Below the pieces are notes generated by a model, which was not told the DNA's origin, did no database searches, and saw only the letters and a program-made list of their open reading frames with translations. Below are positions 38,778 to 47,747 of a stretch of 64,000 nt of DNA, in pieces. The DNA lies in the NCBI GenBank assembly GCA_015485155.1, contig WFUF01000016.1:1-64000 (forward strand), written 5' to 3'. This DNA is from Robiginitomaculum sp. (GTDB taxonomy: Bacteria > Pseudomonadota > Alphaproteobacteria > Caulobacterales > Maricaulaceae). The position numbers and the translations under genes are program-made. Numbering within the stretch: the stretch's first letter is position 1; the number at the start of each line of letters is the position of its first letter.

Positions 38778-39479
38778 ATTCCTGATAACTTCCTATTCCC
38801 AGCACCAAGGCCCGTCAGCGCCAGAATCGCAAACAGTGATTTGCGCTTTCCGGTCAGACGGATTTTTTGTGTCGGAAAAAACTACAGCGAACATATACGC
38901 GAAATGGGTGGCAGGATCGAGGCATCTTCGCCGATATTTTTTACCAAGCCTGCCGATGCGCTTATTGGCAATAACAGCTCTATTGCCTTTCCTTTGGCCT
39001 GTAGTGAGCTGCATCACGAAGTGGAACTGGTGATTGCCTTAAACCAGCCATTGTTAAAGGCAGATACTGAAACCTGCCGAGCTGCAATTTTTGGCATGGC
39101 TACCGGCATAGATCTTACCCGACGGGATTTGCAGGCTATAGCAAAAAGAAACGGGCAGCCATGGGACACGGCCAAGGCTTTTGATCATTCTGCGCCGATG
39201 GGAGATATTGTTCAAACACAAGAGTTTCCGACCAATCCAGACCTTGCCATATCCCTATGGGTAAATGGACAGCTTAGACAATCGGCAAATATAAACCAGA
39301 TGATCTGGCCAGTGGAGAAATTGCTTTCGCAATTATCACACCTGTTTCAGTTATTGCCCGGGGATCTGGTGTTTACCGGCACACCATCAGGTGTCGGATC
39401 TGTGCGCCCCGGTGACAAAATTACCGCCATGGTAGAGGGAACCGAAGAGTTAAATATTCAAATATGTCCATCTGAATAG
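38778..39479 (+). CDS. Fumarylacetoacetate hydrolase family protein
   Basis: FAH fold enzyme, probably a hydrolase or decarboxylase of a keto acid in aromatic or amino acid breakdown. The core has RIFCVGKNYSEHIREMGG, the metal ligands in HHEVELVIALNQ and TGIDLTRRDLQ, and FTGTPSGVGSVRPGD at the C-terminal side. The sequence conserved in relatives (FLFPAPRPVSARIANSDLRF) extends upstream of the first usual start codon, TTG 38841. The real start must lie upstream on a non-standard codon; ATT 38778, ten bases after TAGAGG, is my best guess, and CTG 38751 is another. Product is well supported, start is not. Confidence 0.75.
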   Translation: MPDNFLFPAPRPVSARIANSDLRFPVRRIFCVGKNYSEHIREMGGRIEASSPIFFTKPADALIGNNSSIAFPLACSELHHEVELVIALNQPLLKADTETCRAAIFGMATGIDLTRRDLQAIAKRNGQPWDTAKAFDHSAPMGDIVQTQEFPTNPDLAISLWVNGQLRQSANINQMIWPVEKLLSQLSHLFQLLPGDLVFTGTPSGVGSVRPGDKITAMVEGTEELNIQICPSE

Positions 39480-39493
39480 GGGCCTACCCCCTA
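39477..39493. terminator. Possible bidirectional terminator hairpin
   Basis: TAGGGG / CCCCTA (39477-39482 with 39488-39493) around a 5-base loop sits at the junction of two convergent genes. The stem is short and there is no T-run, so the assignment is weak. Confidence 0.3.
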
Positions 39494-39901
39494 CTGTTGC
39501 TTATGCCAGTTTACCCAATCCCCGTCCGGCACCAACTCCCGACCGGATTGCGGTAACAGACAGTGATACACCCATGCCTTGGTAGTTTCAGGTTCAAGCA
39601 AATTGGTCAATCTGCGCTCATAGCGACTGATCTTGTTGCTTTTCGGCCAAAAGTCTTCAAATTCATCGAGATTTGACATGATTTCAGGATCAATAACCCG
39701 AAACAAATCACCTTTCACACTGCCATTACCTGCAAACAGGCCCGGAAATCCCCCCATATCCAACAACATACCGGATATTTTGCACGGCCCGACATAGGAA
39801 AAAAACCTATCCAGTTTGAATTTCTCAAAACCACTTTGCCGGGCCCGCAACAGGCCATAGACGGCAATAAGGTCGTGGGATTTTACCTGCAAGTCATTCA
39901 T
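39491..39901 (-). CDS. Gamma-glutamylcyclotransferase-like (AIG2/GGCT fold) protein
   Basis: 136 residues. Conserved YGLLR near the N terminus, GGFPGLFAGNGSVKGDLFRV and DEFEDFWPKSNKISRYERR (residues about 84-103), where the acidic residue is in the place of the GGCT catalytic Glu. The fold is shared by several small hydrolases acting on gamma-glutamyl compounds. ATG 39901 is fixed by an ATGA overlap with the upstream membrane-protein gene, so the two are coupled. Confidence 0.7.
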   Translation of the reverse strand: MNDLQVKSHDLIAVYGLLRARQSGFEKFKLDRFFSYVGPCKISGMLLDMGGFPGLFAGNGSVKGDLFRVIDPEIMSNLDEFEDFWPKSNKISRYERRLTNLLEPETTKAWVYHCLLPQSGRELVPDGDWVNWHKQQ

Positions 39902-40407
39902 GAGAACTGATGCCATATATATGCACCCATATTGATCCCGAATAATATGCTTGCAATGATCAGAATTATTCTGGATTGCTGTTTTTTAGGGGCACAAGGC
40001 TCATGATGACAGGTTTCGGTAACACAGTTTCGCTGTGATGAAACCCGGTTGGCCCAAAACCCGAACCCAAGCGTCAAGGCAGAGACCAATAATAACACTT
40101 CTTCAAATTTATGCAGATTATCATGCAACAGACCAATCCATGGGGCCATTGCAGAAAATGTTCCAAGCCCCGAAATCAATGCAAGAAGATTGATAATGGT
40201 CGGCAGTCCACAGCATAATAAATGACTGATAAGAGATGCCATCATGGCGGAATTGGCTGTACGGGTCAGTCGTGACACGGGCGATGCTCCAAGGTTAGGA
40301 GAAGCATATTGGCTCTCAATCAGCAATTTGCAAGCAGATTTAGCCGTAAACTTATTTGAGGCCTTAGGCATTCTAGGTTCAAAATAAACCAAAACTTGCT
40401 CTATCAT
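39898..40407 (-). CDS. Small membrane protein with cysteine-rich loop (possible metal-related)
   Basis: 169 residues with three or four hydrophobic helices. The first is LISHLLCCGLPTIINLLALI, with a Cys-Cys pair as in MerT/MerC-type membrane proteins. A loop reads NCVTETCHHEPCAPKKQQ, with three Cys and two His that could bind a soft metal. The last helix is RIILIIASILFGINMGAYIW. Resemblance to mercury-type transporters is by motif only. The start codon is uncertain; internal ATG codons could shorten it. Coupled to the GGCT-like gene. Confidence 0.55.
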   Translation of the reverse strand: MIEQVLVYFEPRMPKASNKFTAKSACKLLIESQYASPNLGASPVSRLTRTANSAMMASLISHLLCCGLPTIINLLALISGLGTFSAMAPWIGLLHDNLHKFEEVLLLVSALTLGFGFWANRVSSQRNCVTETCHHEPCAPKKQQSRIILIIASILFGINMGAYIWHQFS

Positions 40408-40540
40408 TGTTTTGTCGCATTTTGGCAGAAAAAGCTAATGAGCAGTTTTTAAGGGATATGCTGGCTGTTCCAGATCAAAAAAGGTACGTGTTCTCAAAAC
40501 AGGAAACTTGAGCTCAATAACTATTACATCAGAATCCTAG

Positions 40541-40633
40541 GCACAAACATATTATAATGCCGTATCCGGAAAAGTTGGTAAAAGAGCGTATAAAGCAGCT
40601 CAAAAATTAGCGAAGGCGTGTCAAGGCGAGTAA
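40541..40633 (+). pseudogene. Short remnant of a possible toxin C terminus
   Basis: Open reading of about 30 residues between two stop codons, containing YNAVSGKVGKRAYKAAQKLA and ending in TAA. Lysine/alanine-rich tails like this end many polymorphic toxin domains. It lies directly before a small membrane ORF and an Rhs fragment, and has no start codon, so I read it as debris. Family uncertain. Confidence 0.3.
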
Positions 40634-40638
40634 TAAAA

Positions 40639-40890
40639 ATGGTAATTGTAGTTATAACGGTTATAATAGTAGCGATCGGTACATTTTTTATGATCGCATG
40701 GCTTCGTCGTATTCTGTTATCTTATGTAGCTTTGCTGTTTGCTGGCAACGCTCTTGTTATGGCGCATGACTTATATAGTACAGGGTATTTATCAGGGTGG
40801 TGGATTATTGGCCACCTTTTCCTTACTGCTACATTCTTGTTGGGTTCATTTTTGGGGCATATGGCGTGGGTATTATACCGCCTACGGTGA
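40639..40890 (+). CDS. Small two- or three-helix membrane ORF, possible orphan immunity protein
   Basis: 83 residues from ATG 40639 (GTG 40618 is in frame upstream). Nearly all hydrophobic, with two or three helices (VIVVITVIIVAIGTFFMIAW; GWWIIGHLFLTATFLLGSFL). Placed between a possible toxin tail and an Rhs core fragment, where immunity genes usually sit. No family is recognised and it may not be expressed. Confidence 0.4.
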   Translation: MVIVVITVIIVAIGTFFMIAWLRRILLSYVALLFAGNALVMAHDLYSTGYLSGWWIIGHLFLTATFLLGSFLGHMAWVLYRLR

Positions 40891-40942
40891 TGGCATGAAT
40901 ATATACGCCTATGTCGGCGGTGATCCGGTGAATTTTAACGAA
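40880..40942 (+). pseudogene. Rhs repeat-associated core fragment
   Basis: Translates to YGDGMNIYAYVGGDPVNF, the conserved end of the RHS core (usual form DGxNxYAYVxNDPVNxxD), after which a variable toxin normally follows. It lacks the rest of the core and the usual DPTG ending. The frame then runs about 80 bases into the 3' end of the opposite-strand hflX gene without a toxin domain. It is a degenerate fragment. Confidence 0.75.
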
Positions 40943-41025
40943 GGCTATTTTCATGAAGAAATCGAGATATTCCGACAACCAGAGTATTGGTATTTTGAAG
41001 TATCTTTAAAGAGCATACGAAGATG

Positions 41026-42342
41026 TCATATGTGCACAGCCAGTGCTGGAAATGCCGCCTTGAACCTTCCAAGTGATGGTTTGTCCAGTTTGATCAGACA
41101 GTCCACGTCCCCGGCTTCCATAGCCTCGCATTGTAAAATTCGCCCATTGCTCTGGATCCAGCCAAATGCATCGCTTTGGCTCGCTGGAATGGTCAATTGC
41201 AGCAGACATTGATCCTGTCCAAGCAATTCATACATTCTTTGGAGCAGCTCATCCACGCCCTCCCCGCTGTGGGCGCAAAGCATTACCGGACTTGTTGCTC
41301 TTTTGGCTGATTGGGCTTTTAGGAAGCCATAATCCTCCTCATCAAGCAAATCAATCTTGTTCCAGACTTCCAGAACTGGTGGCAGATCATCGTCAGCTCC
41401 CTGGATATTTCGCAAAACCTGTTGCACGTTCAGGTGCTGCTCTTCTGAAAACGGTGAGGAAATATCACGAACATGCAAAATTAAATCCGCTTCGGTCACT
41501 TCTTCCAGCGTGGCCCTAAATGCTGCTATCAACTCGGTAGGCAAATTAGAAATGAAGCCCACAGTATCAGAAAGCATTGCGGTAAAATCGTCGGCGAGCT
41601 TTATTTCACGAATAGTAGGATCCAAAGTGGCAAATAACATGTCTTGCACAAATACACCGGCATCGGTCAGATAATTAAACAAGGTGGATTTGCCGGCATT
41701 GGTATAGCCAACCAACGCAACAATCGGACAATCTCGTTTTTTGCGGGCTTTGCGATGCAGCCTTCTGGTGCGCCGCACCTTTTCCAACTGTCGCTCCAGC
41801 ACAATTGCCTTGTCAGACAAAGCTCGCCGGTCAGATTCAATCTGTCGCTCTCCGGGCCCGGCCAAAAACCCCTTGCCGCCCCGTTGGCGTTCCAAGTGTG
41901 TCCATGTCCGCACCAATCGCGAACGCTCATAGGCAATACGGGCAAGCTCAACCTGCAGGCGTCCTTCTTTGGTGCGGGCTCGAAGGGAAAATATCTCTAA
42001 AATCAGGCCGGTGCGATCCAGCACCTTTACCTGTAGTGCAAGTTCAAGATTGCGCTGTTGTACCGGAGTTAACTCACCATCAAAAATCAGCAATCCTGCC
42101 CGGGTTTGCTTGAATTTCTGTAACAGATTATCAATGGCTCCGCCGCCTATATAGGTGGCCGGGATTATTTTCTTTAAGTTCAAAACCCTGCTATCAATCA
42201 CATCAAGGTTTAAGGCAATTGCCAGCCCTGCTGCCTCATTGACGGCATTTTGCGGATCTATTGTGCTTAACCCGCTTTGCAAATGGGGGTGAATAATGAT
42301 TGCAGCTTGTGTATTATCAGCCAAAGAAGAAGACGCGCTCAA
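41026..42342 (-). CDS. hflX: GTPase HflX
   Basis: Ribosome-associated GTPase that splits stalled 70S ribosomes under stress. 438 residues: an N-terminal HflX domain ([19 protein letters not shown]-type region with QRNLE), a coiled linker with [20 protein letters not shown], and a G domain with P-loop [22 protein letters not shown] and NKID. The start overlaps the hfq stop (ATGA), the common hfq-hflX coupling. Confidence 0.95.
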   Translation of the reverse strand: MSASSSLADNTQAAIIIHPHLQSGLSTIDPQNAVNEAAGLAIALNLDVIDSRVLNLKKIIPATYIGGGAIDNLLQKFKQTRAGLLIFDGELTPVQQRNLELALQVKVLDRTGLILEIFSLRARTKEGRLQVELARIAYERSRLVRTWTHLERQRGGKGFLAGPGERQIESDRRALSDKAIVLERQLEKVRRTRRLHRKARKKRDCPIVALVGYTNAGKSTLFNYLTDAGVFVQDMLFATLDPTIREIKLADDFTAMLSDTVGFISNLPTELIAAFRATLEEVTEADLILHVRDISSPFSEEQHLNVQQVLRNIQGADDDLPPVLEVWNKIDLLDEEDYGFLKAQSAKRATSPVMLCAHSGEGVDELLQRMYELLGQDQCLLQLTIPASQSDAFGWIQSNGRILQCEAMEAGDVDCLIKLDKPSLGRFKAAFPALAVHI

Positions 42343-42590
42343 TCTTCGTCAACTTCATCCGCAGGATCAAACAGGGTTACTGGTGATGAAGGCATAATAG
42401 TTGATATGGCGTGCTTATATACCAATTGCGAATGTCCATCTCTGCGCAATAACATGCAAAAATTATCGAACCAGGTGACAACCCCTTGTAATTTAACCCC
42501 GTTAACCAGAAAAATTGTCAGTGGAGTTTTGGTCTTTCGCACCGTATTTAGAAACGTATCCTGCAGGTTTTGTCTCTTATCTGCGACCAT
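42339..42590 (-). CDS. hfq: RNA chaperone Hfq
   Basis: 83 residues, typical. Sm1 segment [20 protein letters not shown] with Gln at the proximal RNA face, and Sm2 [13 protein letters not shown] with the YKHA motif. ATG 42590 is preferred: GGAG lies 6 bases upstream and the N terminus VADKRQNLQ is standard; an ATG four codons earlier overlaps that site. Acidic C-terminal tail DPADEVDED. Confidence 0.96.
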   Translation of the reverse strand: MVADKRQNLQDTFLNTVRKTKTPLTIFLVNGVKLQGVVTWFDNFCMLLRRDGHSQLVYKHAISTIMPSSPVTLFDPADEVDED

Positions 42591-42692
42591 GGTTTGCTCC
42601 ATTTTTCTTTTTATGAGCGATTCGATACCAAGGTTTAACCTATTACGCAAGCAATGTGAACCAACTTGCTGATATTCAATTGTGGTAGGTGG

Positions 42693-43544
42693 CTATACAT
42701 ACCCTTGTGCTATATATGCTTCGCGTAATCTTTGGGCCGCCATTCCGGGGCTCCCGGTTCCAATTACAGACTTATCTATTTTTACCACCGGCATTGCCAG
42801 TGTCGTTGCCGAAGAAATAAATGCCTCTTTTGCCTGTTTTGCTTCATCAATGGTAAATTTGCGTTGTTCGGTTTTTAACTGCAACTCTTTGGCAAGTTCC
42901 AATAAGCTCAAGCGGGTAACGCCGCTTAAAATATCTGAATTTACAGAACGTGTAACCAGAACATTGTCTTGGGTTATAATCCATGCATTTGAAGAAGTTC
43001 CTTCAGTAACAAACCCTTCCTCATCCACCAGCCATGCTTCAAAGGCTCCCTTGTCACGCGCGGACTGCTTGGCCAGCACATTTGGCAGCAGGGATACGCT
43101 CTTAATATCCCGTCGCTTCCAGCGCAAATCTGCAAGCGTTATCACTGAAACGCCGGTTTTGGCTCTATTGGCGGCTTGTGCCGGGTCAACGGACTTTGCG
43201 GTGACAACGATTGACGGGATTATGTCCTTTGCCCAGCTATGATCCCGTGGTGCAACGCCTCTGGTGATCTGTAGATAGACCATACCGTTTCGTACCCGGT
43301 TTCGGCGGATAACTTCGCCTAAAATCATGTTCAGTGATCTGTTGGTATGCGTAAAGGGAATATCCAACTCACTCAGTGATCTTTGCAGGCGGGTTAAATG
43401 TTGCTGATGATCTCGCAACTTGCTGTTCTGTATGGCCCATACTTCATAAACACCGTCGGAAAACTGATAACCACGATCTTCAATATGAACACTTGCTTGC
43501 GCATGGGGTACATAGCTTCCGTTTACATAAGCAATCCTGGACAT
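42693..43544 (-). CDS. dat: D-amino acid aminotransferase (class IV PLP enzyme)
   Basis: 283 residues. PLP-binding lysine in RRDIKSVSLLPNVLAK, and EGTSSNAWI plus the SGVTRLSLLELA region match the D-alanine transaminase / branched-chain aminotransferase fold class IV. In alphaproteobacteria a gene of this type commonly lies between trk/ntr genes and hfq. ATG 43544 is 5 bases after the trkH stop. Assigned to D-amino acids by family; branched-chain activity is possible. Confidence 0.88.
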   Translation of the reverse strand: MSRIAYVNGSYVPHAQASVHIEDRGYQFSDGVYEVWAIQNSKLRDHQQHLTRLQRSLSELDIPFTHTNRSLNMILGEVIRRNRVRNGMVYLQITRGVAPRDHSWAKDIIPSIVVTAKSVDPAQAANRAKTGVSVITLADLRWKRRDIKSVSLLPNVLAKQSARDKGAFEAWLVDEEGFVTEGTSSNAWIITQDNVLVTRSVNSDILSGVTRLSLLELAKELQLKTEQRKFTIDEAKQAKEAFISSATTLAMPVVKIDKSVIGTGSPGMAAQRLREAYIAQGYV

Positions 43545-43548
43545 ATGC

Positions 43549-44946
43549 CTATTCCCTCCAAAATTCTGGCGAAAGAATGGCAAGTGCTGCCAAAATTTCA
43601 ATCCTTCCCATAGCCATAACTAATCCCAAAGCCAATAATACCGGATCCGAAAGAGAAGAAAAATCACCAGCAATACCACTTTCAGGAATATAGGCCGGCC
43701 CGGCATTGGAAATAGAAATAATAGCTAATTGGCTGGCTTCACCAAATTTTATACCATCCAATCCAAGCAAAATGGAAACAAAGGCAATAACTGCGGCATA
43801 GCCAAGAACATAGGCCCACAGCCCGACCATTTGCTGCGGGTCAATTGTCACTTGTCTAAACTGTACCGAGCCGGTGCTGGAGGGGTGAGAAAGCCGCGAT
43901 AATTCGACCTTTGACTGGCCAAACAGGATCATAAACCGAATAATTTTCACCCCGCCTACCGTAGAGACAGCCGCACCACCAACCAATATCAGGGCCATAA
44001 CAAACGGCTCTGGCAATTGTGTAAAACCGACATCATCCATTGGAATAGCAGTGGTGGTAAGCGCGGAAATTGCACTTTGGACTGCGGGCAGAATTGGCTT
44101 TCCCAATAGCCATATCAGCAAACCTGCACCGACCATAGTCACCAAATAGCCCATGGTTTCACGGTCTTTGAGGTAATTGGTCCGACCTCTTATTACGTCC
44201 CAGTGCACGGCAAAGCTGACAGCGCCAAAGATCATCGTAACCGAAGCCAACCAACTGGCAAAAGAGCCAAAACCAGTGGCAAAATGCCCGTTTTCGGAGA
44301 TGAACCCTCCGGTGGAAACAGTGCCCATAACCTGTAAAAAGGCATCAAACACATCAATCCCTGCCATTACGAGAATGAACAAAACCGCCAGTGAGGCACT
44401 ACCATAGACCAGCAACATGCTCCAGGCGATGAAGCCTGCTCTGCCGGCAACATTTCCATGCTCGATTGTAAGAAATGGCGAACGGTGCACACCCGGGGCA
44501 GTCATGTTCAAGGGCGCCAAAATCAGTAATGCCATCACTATGGATGCATAGCCACCAGCCCATTGTAACCCTGCCTGCCAGAACAAAAATGAACGGGGAA
44601 GGCTAGAATGTTCAGAAACCATGGCCCCGGTTGTAGAAAAGTGTGAAATAGCCTCTACATAGGCCCGAACCCAATATTGGGCGCCATTGATTTCCATTGC
44701 CGGGATCGCTGCCAGAGCCGGAATTGCCAGCCAGAATATCACCAAAAGGATGATGGATCTGCGCGTAGTTAAAAATATTTCCCCTCCGCGCGATATCAGG
44801 GAAAATACAAGTCCGATACTACCACTGACAAAACCACAAAACCCAAAAGCCATTACGGCGTCTGACTCCGAAAATATTAAAGCCAGTGCCGCACACGCAG
44901 CAGCAAGTCCGGTTAGGGCAAAACATGCAAAAGCCAGTATTTTCAA
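43549..44946 (-). CDS. trkH: Trk potassium uptake channel subunit TrkH
   Basis: 465 residues, membrane channel partner of TrkA. Four glycine-centred filter-like segments typical of SKT channels are visible (STTGAMVSEHSSLP; STGGFISENGHFATG; TTTAIPMDD; SNAGPAYIPESG), each preceded by a pore helix. It follows trkA on the same strand, 36 bases apart. Confidence 0.93.
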   Translation of the reverse strand: MKILAFACFALTGLAAACAALALIFSESDAVMAFGFCGFVSGSIGLVFSLISRGGEIFLTTRRSIILLVIFWLAIPALAAIPAMEINGAQYWVRAYVEAISHFSTTGAMVSEHSSLPRSFLFWQAGLQWAGGYASIVMALLILAPLNMTAPGVHRSPFLTIEHGNVAGRAGFIAWSMLLVYGSASLAVLFILVMAGIDVFDAFLQVMGTVSTGGFISENGHFATGFGSFASWLASVTMIFGAVSFAVHWDVIRGRTNYLKDRETMGYLVTMVGAGLLIWLLGKPILPAVQSAISALTTTAIPMDDVGFTQLPEPFVMALILVGGAAVSTVGGVKIIRFMILFGQSKVELSRLSHPSSTGSVQFRQVTIDPQQMVGLWAYVLGYAAVIAFVSILLGLDGIKFGEASQLAIISISNAGPAYIPESGIAGDFSSLSDPVLLALGLVMAMGRIEILAALAILSPEFWRE

Positions 44947-44982
44947 GATTCCAATTATATCGGGCTCTCCAGCAAGGTTTGG

Positions 44983-46356
44983 CTAAAAATATTCTGCGCT
45001 CACCCGGAACATTTTCTCAACTGTAGCGATTTCATCCCGCTCAACAAATAAAATCACATGATCCTCGGCCTTGATTACGAATGAGCCGCTTGGAAACATA
45101 ACCTTCTTGTCTCTGGTAACAGCTCCTACCCTGATACCGTTTGGAATTTCGACCTCTCGCAAAGGGCGACCTACCAGGGGGGATGTTGACAGGGCAATGG
45201 CCTCGATGACTTCTGCCTGCCCGTCCTCAATTGTCTGAACCGCTAAAATTCGGCCCTTTCTTACATGCTGTAAAATTGTGGAAATAGTGGTCTCACGAGG
45301 ATCAATAAAAATATCAACTCCCAACGGCTCCTTTAGGGTATCCAGCGTTCGATCATTAACTAGACATAAAGCACGTCGCACCCCGGCTTCTTTTGCGAGT
45401 CCTGCTGAAAGAACATTGACCCGATCATCATTGCTAAGACTGATTGAAATATCTGCTGAGTTCACTCCCGCTTCGATCAATGTATCACGATCCAGCCCAT
45501 CACCATGTAAAACTACGGTTTTTTTGAGTGAAATAGATGCTTTTTGCGCTGTATGCTTATTGGATTCGATCATTCTGGTTCGAATCCCGGCAATTTTCTC
45601 CAGCTCACGGGCAAGGCTTACACCAATATTGCCCCCACCAACCAGCACTATGCGCCGACCACGGTCTTCATTTCTCCCAAGAATGTCCAGTGTCCGTCCC
45701 ACCTGATCATGATGGGAAATCACATATATTTCATCACCGGAAAGAATTTGATCTTCGCCTTTTGGCACAAACAATCTGTCTCCGCGTTTAATCCCCACAA
45801 CCATGGAGTTCAGATCCGGGAACAACTCGGTAAGCTGGGTTAGAGCCGTGTTGGAAATCGGACAGTTTTCCAAAAGCCGCACACCAAGCAGGCTGACCCG
45901 TCCGGTGGAAAACGGAGTGTTCATGAATGCACCAGGTGTTTTTACTCTTTGCAAAACGTCGGTCGCCACCTCCAGTTCTGGTGAAATAATGACATCAATA
46001 GGAAGATGATTGCGTGAAAACAAATCCTGCCATGCGGGATCGAGATAGTTTTGTGCCCGCACTCTGGCAATTTTTGTCTGCACATCGAACAAGGTATGAG
46101 CTAATTGGCAGGCAACCATATTCACCTCGTCGAGATGGGTTACAGCAATAATCATGTCTGCGCTTTCAATGCCGGCACGAACCAGCACATCAGGATGCGC
46201 TCCATGGCCGATAACGCCGCGAACATCCAGATTAGTACTGATCTTTTGTATCAACTTGGCAGAAATATCTATTACCGTAACTTCATTGTTTTCGGCACAC
46301 AGCTTTTCGGCAATTCCGTACCCAACCCTGCCCGCGCCACAAATAATTACTTTCAC
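44983..46356 (-). CDS. trkA: Trk system NAD-binding regulatory subunit TrkA
   Basis: 457 residues, cytoplasmic gating ring of the Trk channel. Two Rossmann (TrkA-N) domains start with IICGAGRVGYGIAEKL and IVLVGGGNIGVSLAREL; each is followed by a TrkA-C domain. The start overlaps the ntrX stop (ATGA). The ntrX-trkA neighbourhood is a familiar alphaproteobacterial layout. Confidence 0.95.
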   Translation of the reverse strand: MKVIICGAGRVGYGIAEKLCAENNEVTVIDISAKLIQKISTNLDVRGVIGHGAHPDVLVRAGIESADMIIAVTHLDEVNMVACQLAHTLFDVQTKIARVRAQNYLDPAWQDLFSRNHLPIDVIISPELEVATDVLQRVKTPGAFMNTPFSTGRVSLLGVRLLENCPISNTALTQLTELFPDLNSMVVGIKRGDRLFVPKGEDQILSGDEIYVISHHDQVGRTLDILGRNEDRGRRIVLVGGGNIGVSLARELEKIAGIRTRMIESNKHTAQKASISLKKTVVLHGDGLDRDTLIEAGVNSADISISLSNDDRVNVLSAGLAKEAGVRRALCLVNDRTLDTLKEPLGVDIFIDPRETTISTILQHVRKGRILAVQTIEDGQAEVIEAIALSTSPLVGRPLREVEIPNGIRVGAVTRDKKVMFPSGSFVIKAEDHVILFVERDEIATVEKMFRVSAEYF

Positions 46357-47747
46357 AGCGATGCCTCGTTGTCTGTATGGCGAACAGAACCAATCCCAAG
46401 TGTTTTCAGTTTTCGATGCAAAGCGGATCTCTCCATGCCTATATAACTAGCAGTTTTGGAAATATTACCCCCAAAGCGATTGATCTGAACTGTAAGGTAT
46501 TCCCGCTCGAACTCTATTCGGGCCTCTCTTAAGGTCAAGGAAACCAGACGCTCCACGCTAATGCCATCAGAACCATCGGAAGATTCAGCCGCTGAAGGCA
46601 TATTTGCCAATGAGATGGTCTGATCATTGGTCCCTTCGGCCAAAATCATCAGTCTTTCGACATAATTACGCAATTGACGGACATTTCCCGGCCATTCAGC
46701 CGCCTGCATCCAGCCCATTACATCTTCACCTATTTCACGTCTGACCAATCCTGAGTTCTGACTGATCCGTTCAGCAAAATATCGCACCAGATCGGGGATA
46801 TCCTCCCGGCGCTCACCTAGAGAAGGAACATTGACCGGCACCACGTTTAACCGGTGATACAGATCCTCGCGAAACCTGCCCTTGCTGATCTCAATCTGCA
46901 GATTGCGAGATGATGAACTGATAACCCGTACATCGACATTTACAGGATACTGCCCATTGACCCGGCGAAAGGATTGCCCAACCAGAATCCGTAACAGCTT
47001 TCCCTGCGTTGGTAGTGGCATATCAGTTACTTCATCAATATAAAGTGTTCCCATATGAGCCTGTTCGAATAATCCGGTTTTAATTGTCCTGCCATTTGAA
47101 TCTTCAACCCCGAATAATTCGTGCTCAACAGATTCGGGATCCAAAGCTGCCGCATTGACCACCACAAACTCACCATTGGCACGGTGAGATTGCAAATGAA
47201 TGGCCCGGGCAATGGTTTCCTTTCCGGCCCCCATGCCGCCCAGCACCATTACACGGGAATTTGCCTGTGCTATTTTTTGAACAATCTGCCGGATTGAATT
47301 AATGCGCGAAGAGCTTCCAATCAGTTCAATATCAGGAACCTCCTTGGCCTTTAGTGCAGAGTTCTCCCTCTTTAACCGTGTTAATTCCAGCGCCCGGCGC
47401 ACCAGAAGCAGTAAACGATCACTTTTGAACGGCTTTTCAACAAAGTCATATGCACCTTTACGGATGGCTGCAACAGCGGTTTCGATTGTGCCATGACCTG
47501 AAATCAGAATAACCGGCAAGGTTTCATCAAGACGCTTCACTTCTTCCAGCACCCCCAATCCATCAAGCTCGCTTCCTTGCAGCCAGACATCAAGAATTAC
47601 CAACGCCGGTTTACGTATCTGCACCTCCATCAATGCCTTGGAGGCACTGTCTGCGACTCTGGTCTGAAAGCCCTCATCTTCAAGAATACCGCTTATCAAA
47701 TCGCGAATATCCTCTTCATCATCAACAATAAGTATATCAGCAGACAT
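46353..47747 (-). CDS. ntrX: Response regulator NtrX
   Basis: 464 residues. Receiver domain with ILIVDDEEDIRDLI and phospho-acceptor Asp in LVILDVWLQGSELDGLG; AAA+ domain with Walker A GGMGAGKETIARAI and Walker B TLYIDEV; C-terminal Fis-type helix-turn-helix (GNISKTASYIGMERSALHRK). The sigma-54-contact GAFTGA loop is missing (its place reads FGVEDSNGRTIKTGLFEQA), as reported for many alphaproteobacterial NtrX proteins, so it probably does not act as a classical sigma-54 activator. Starts at the ntrY stop. Confidence 0.94.
   Translation of the reverse strand: MSADILIVDDEEDIRDLISGILEDEGFQTRVADSASKALMEVQIRKPALVILDVWLQGSELDGLGVLEEVKRLDETLPVILISGHGTIETAVAAIRKGAYDFVEKPFKSDRLLLLVRRALELTRLKRENSALKAKEVPDIELIGSSSRINSIRQIVQKIAQANSRVMVLGGMGAGKETIARAIHLQSHRANGEFVVVNAAALDPESVEHELFGVEDSNGRTIKTGLFEQAHMGTLYIDEVTDMPLPTQGKLLRILVGQSFRRVNGQYPVNVDVRVISSSSRNLQIEISKGRFREDLYHRLNVVPVNVPSLGERREDIPDLVRYFAERISQNSGLVRREIGEDVMGWMQAAEWPGNVRQLRNYVERLMILAEGTNDQTISLANMPSAAESSDGSDGISVERLVSLTLREARIEFEREYLTVQINRFGGNISKTASYIGMERSALHRKLKTLGIGSVRHTDNEASL

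Larger units (their letters stand above)
40408..41025. other. 618-bp region without an intact recognisable gene (Rhs locus debris)
   Basis: This stretch between the Cys-rich membrane protein gene and hflX holds the possible toxin tail, the small membrane ORF and the Rhs core fragment described separately. The first ~130 bases should include the promoter of the leftward membrane-protein gene. In many alphaproteobacteria mazG follows hflX; it is not here. Confidence 0.6.

Noticed and set aside
39477-39493. Strong bidirectional terminator
   Set aside because: Stem of only 6 bp and no T-run; listed as a weak candidate only.
40739-41212. 157-codon plus-strand gene
   Set aside because: Its middle is an Rhs fragment and its end is antisense to hflX; no credible start or complete domain.
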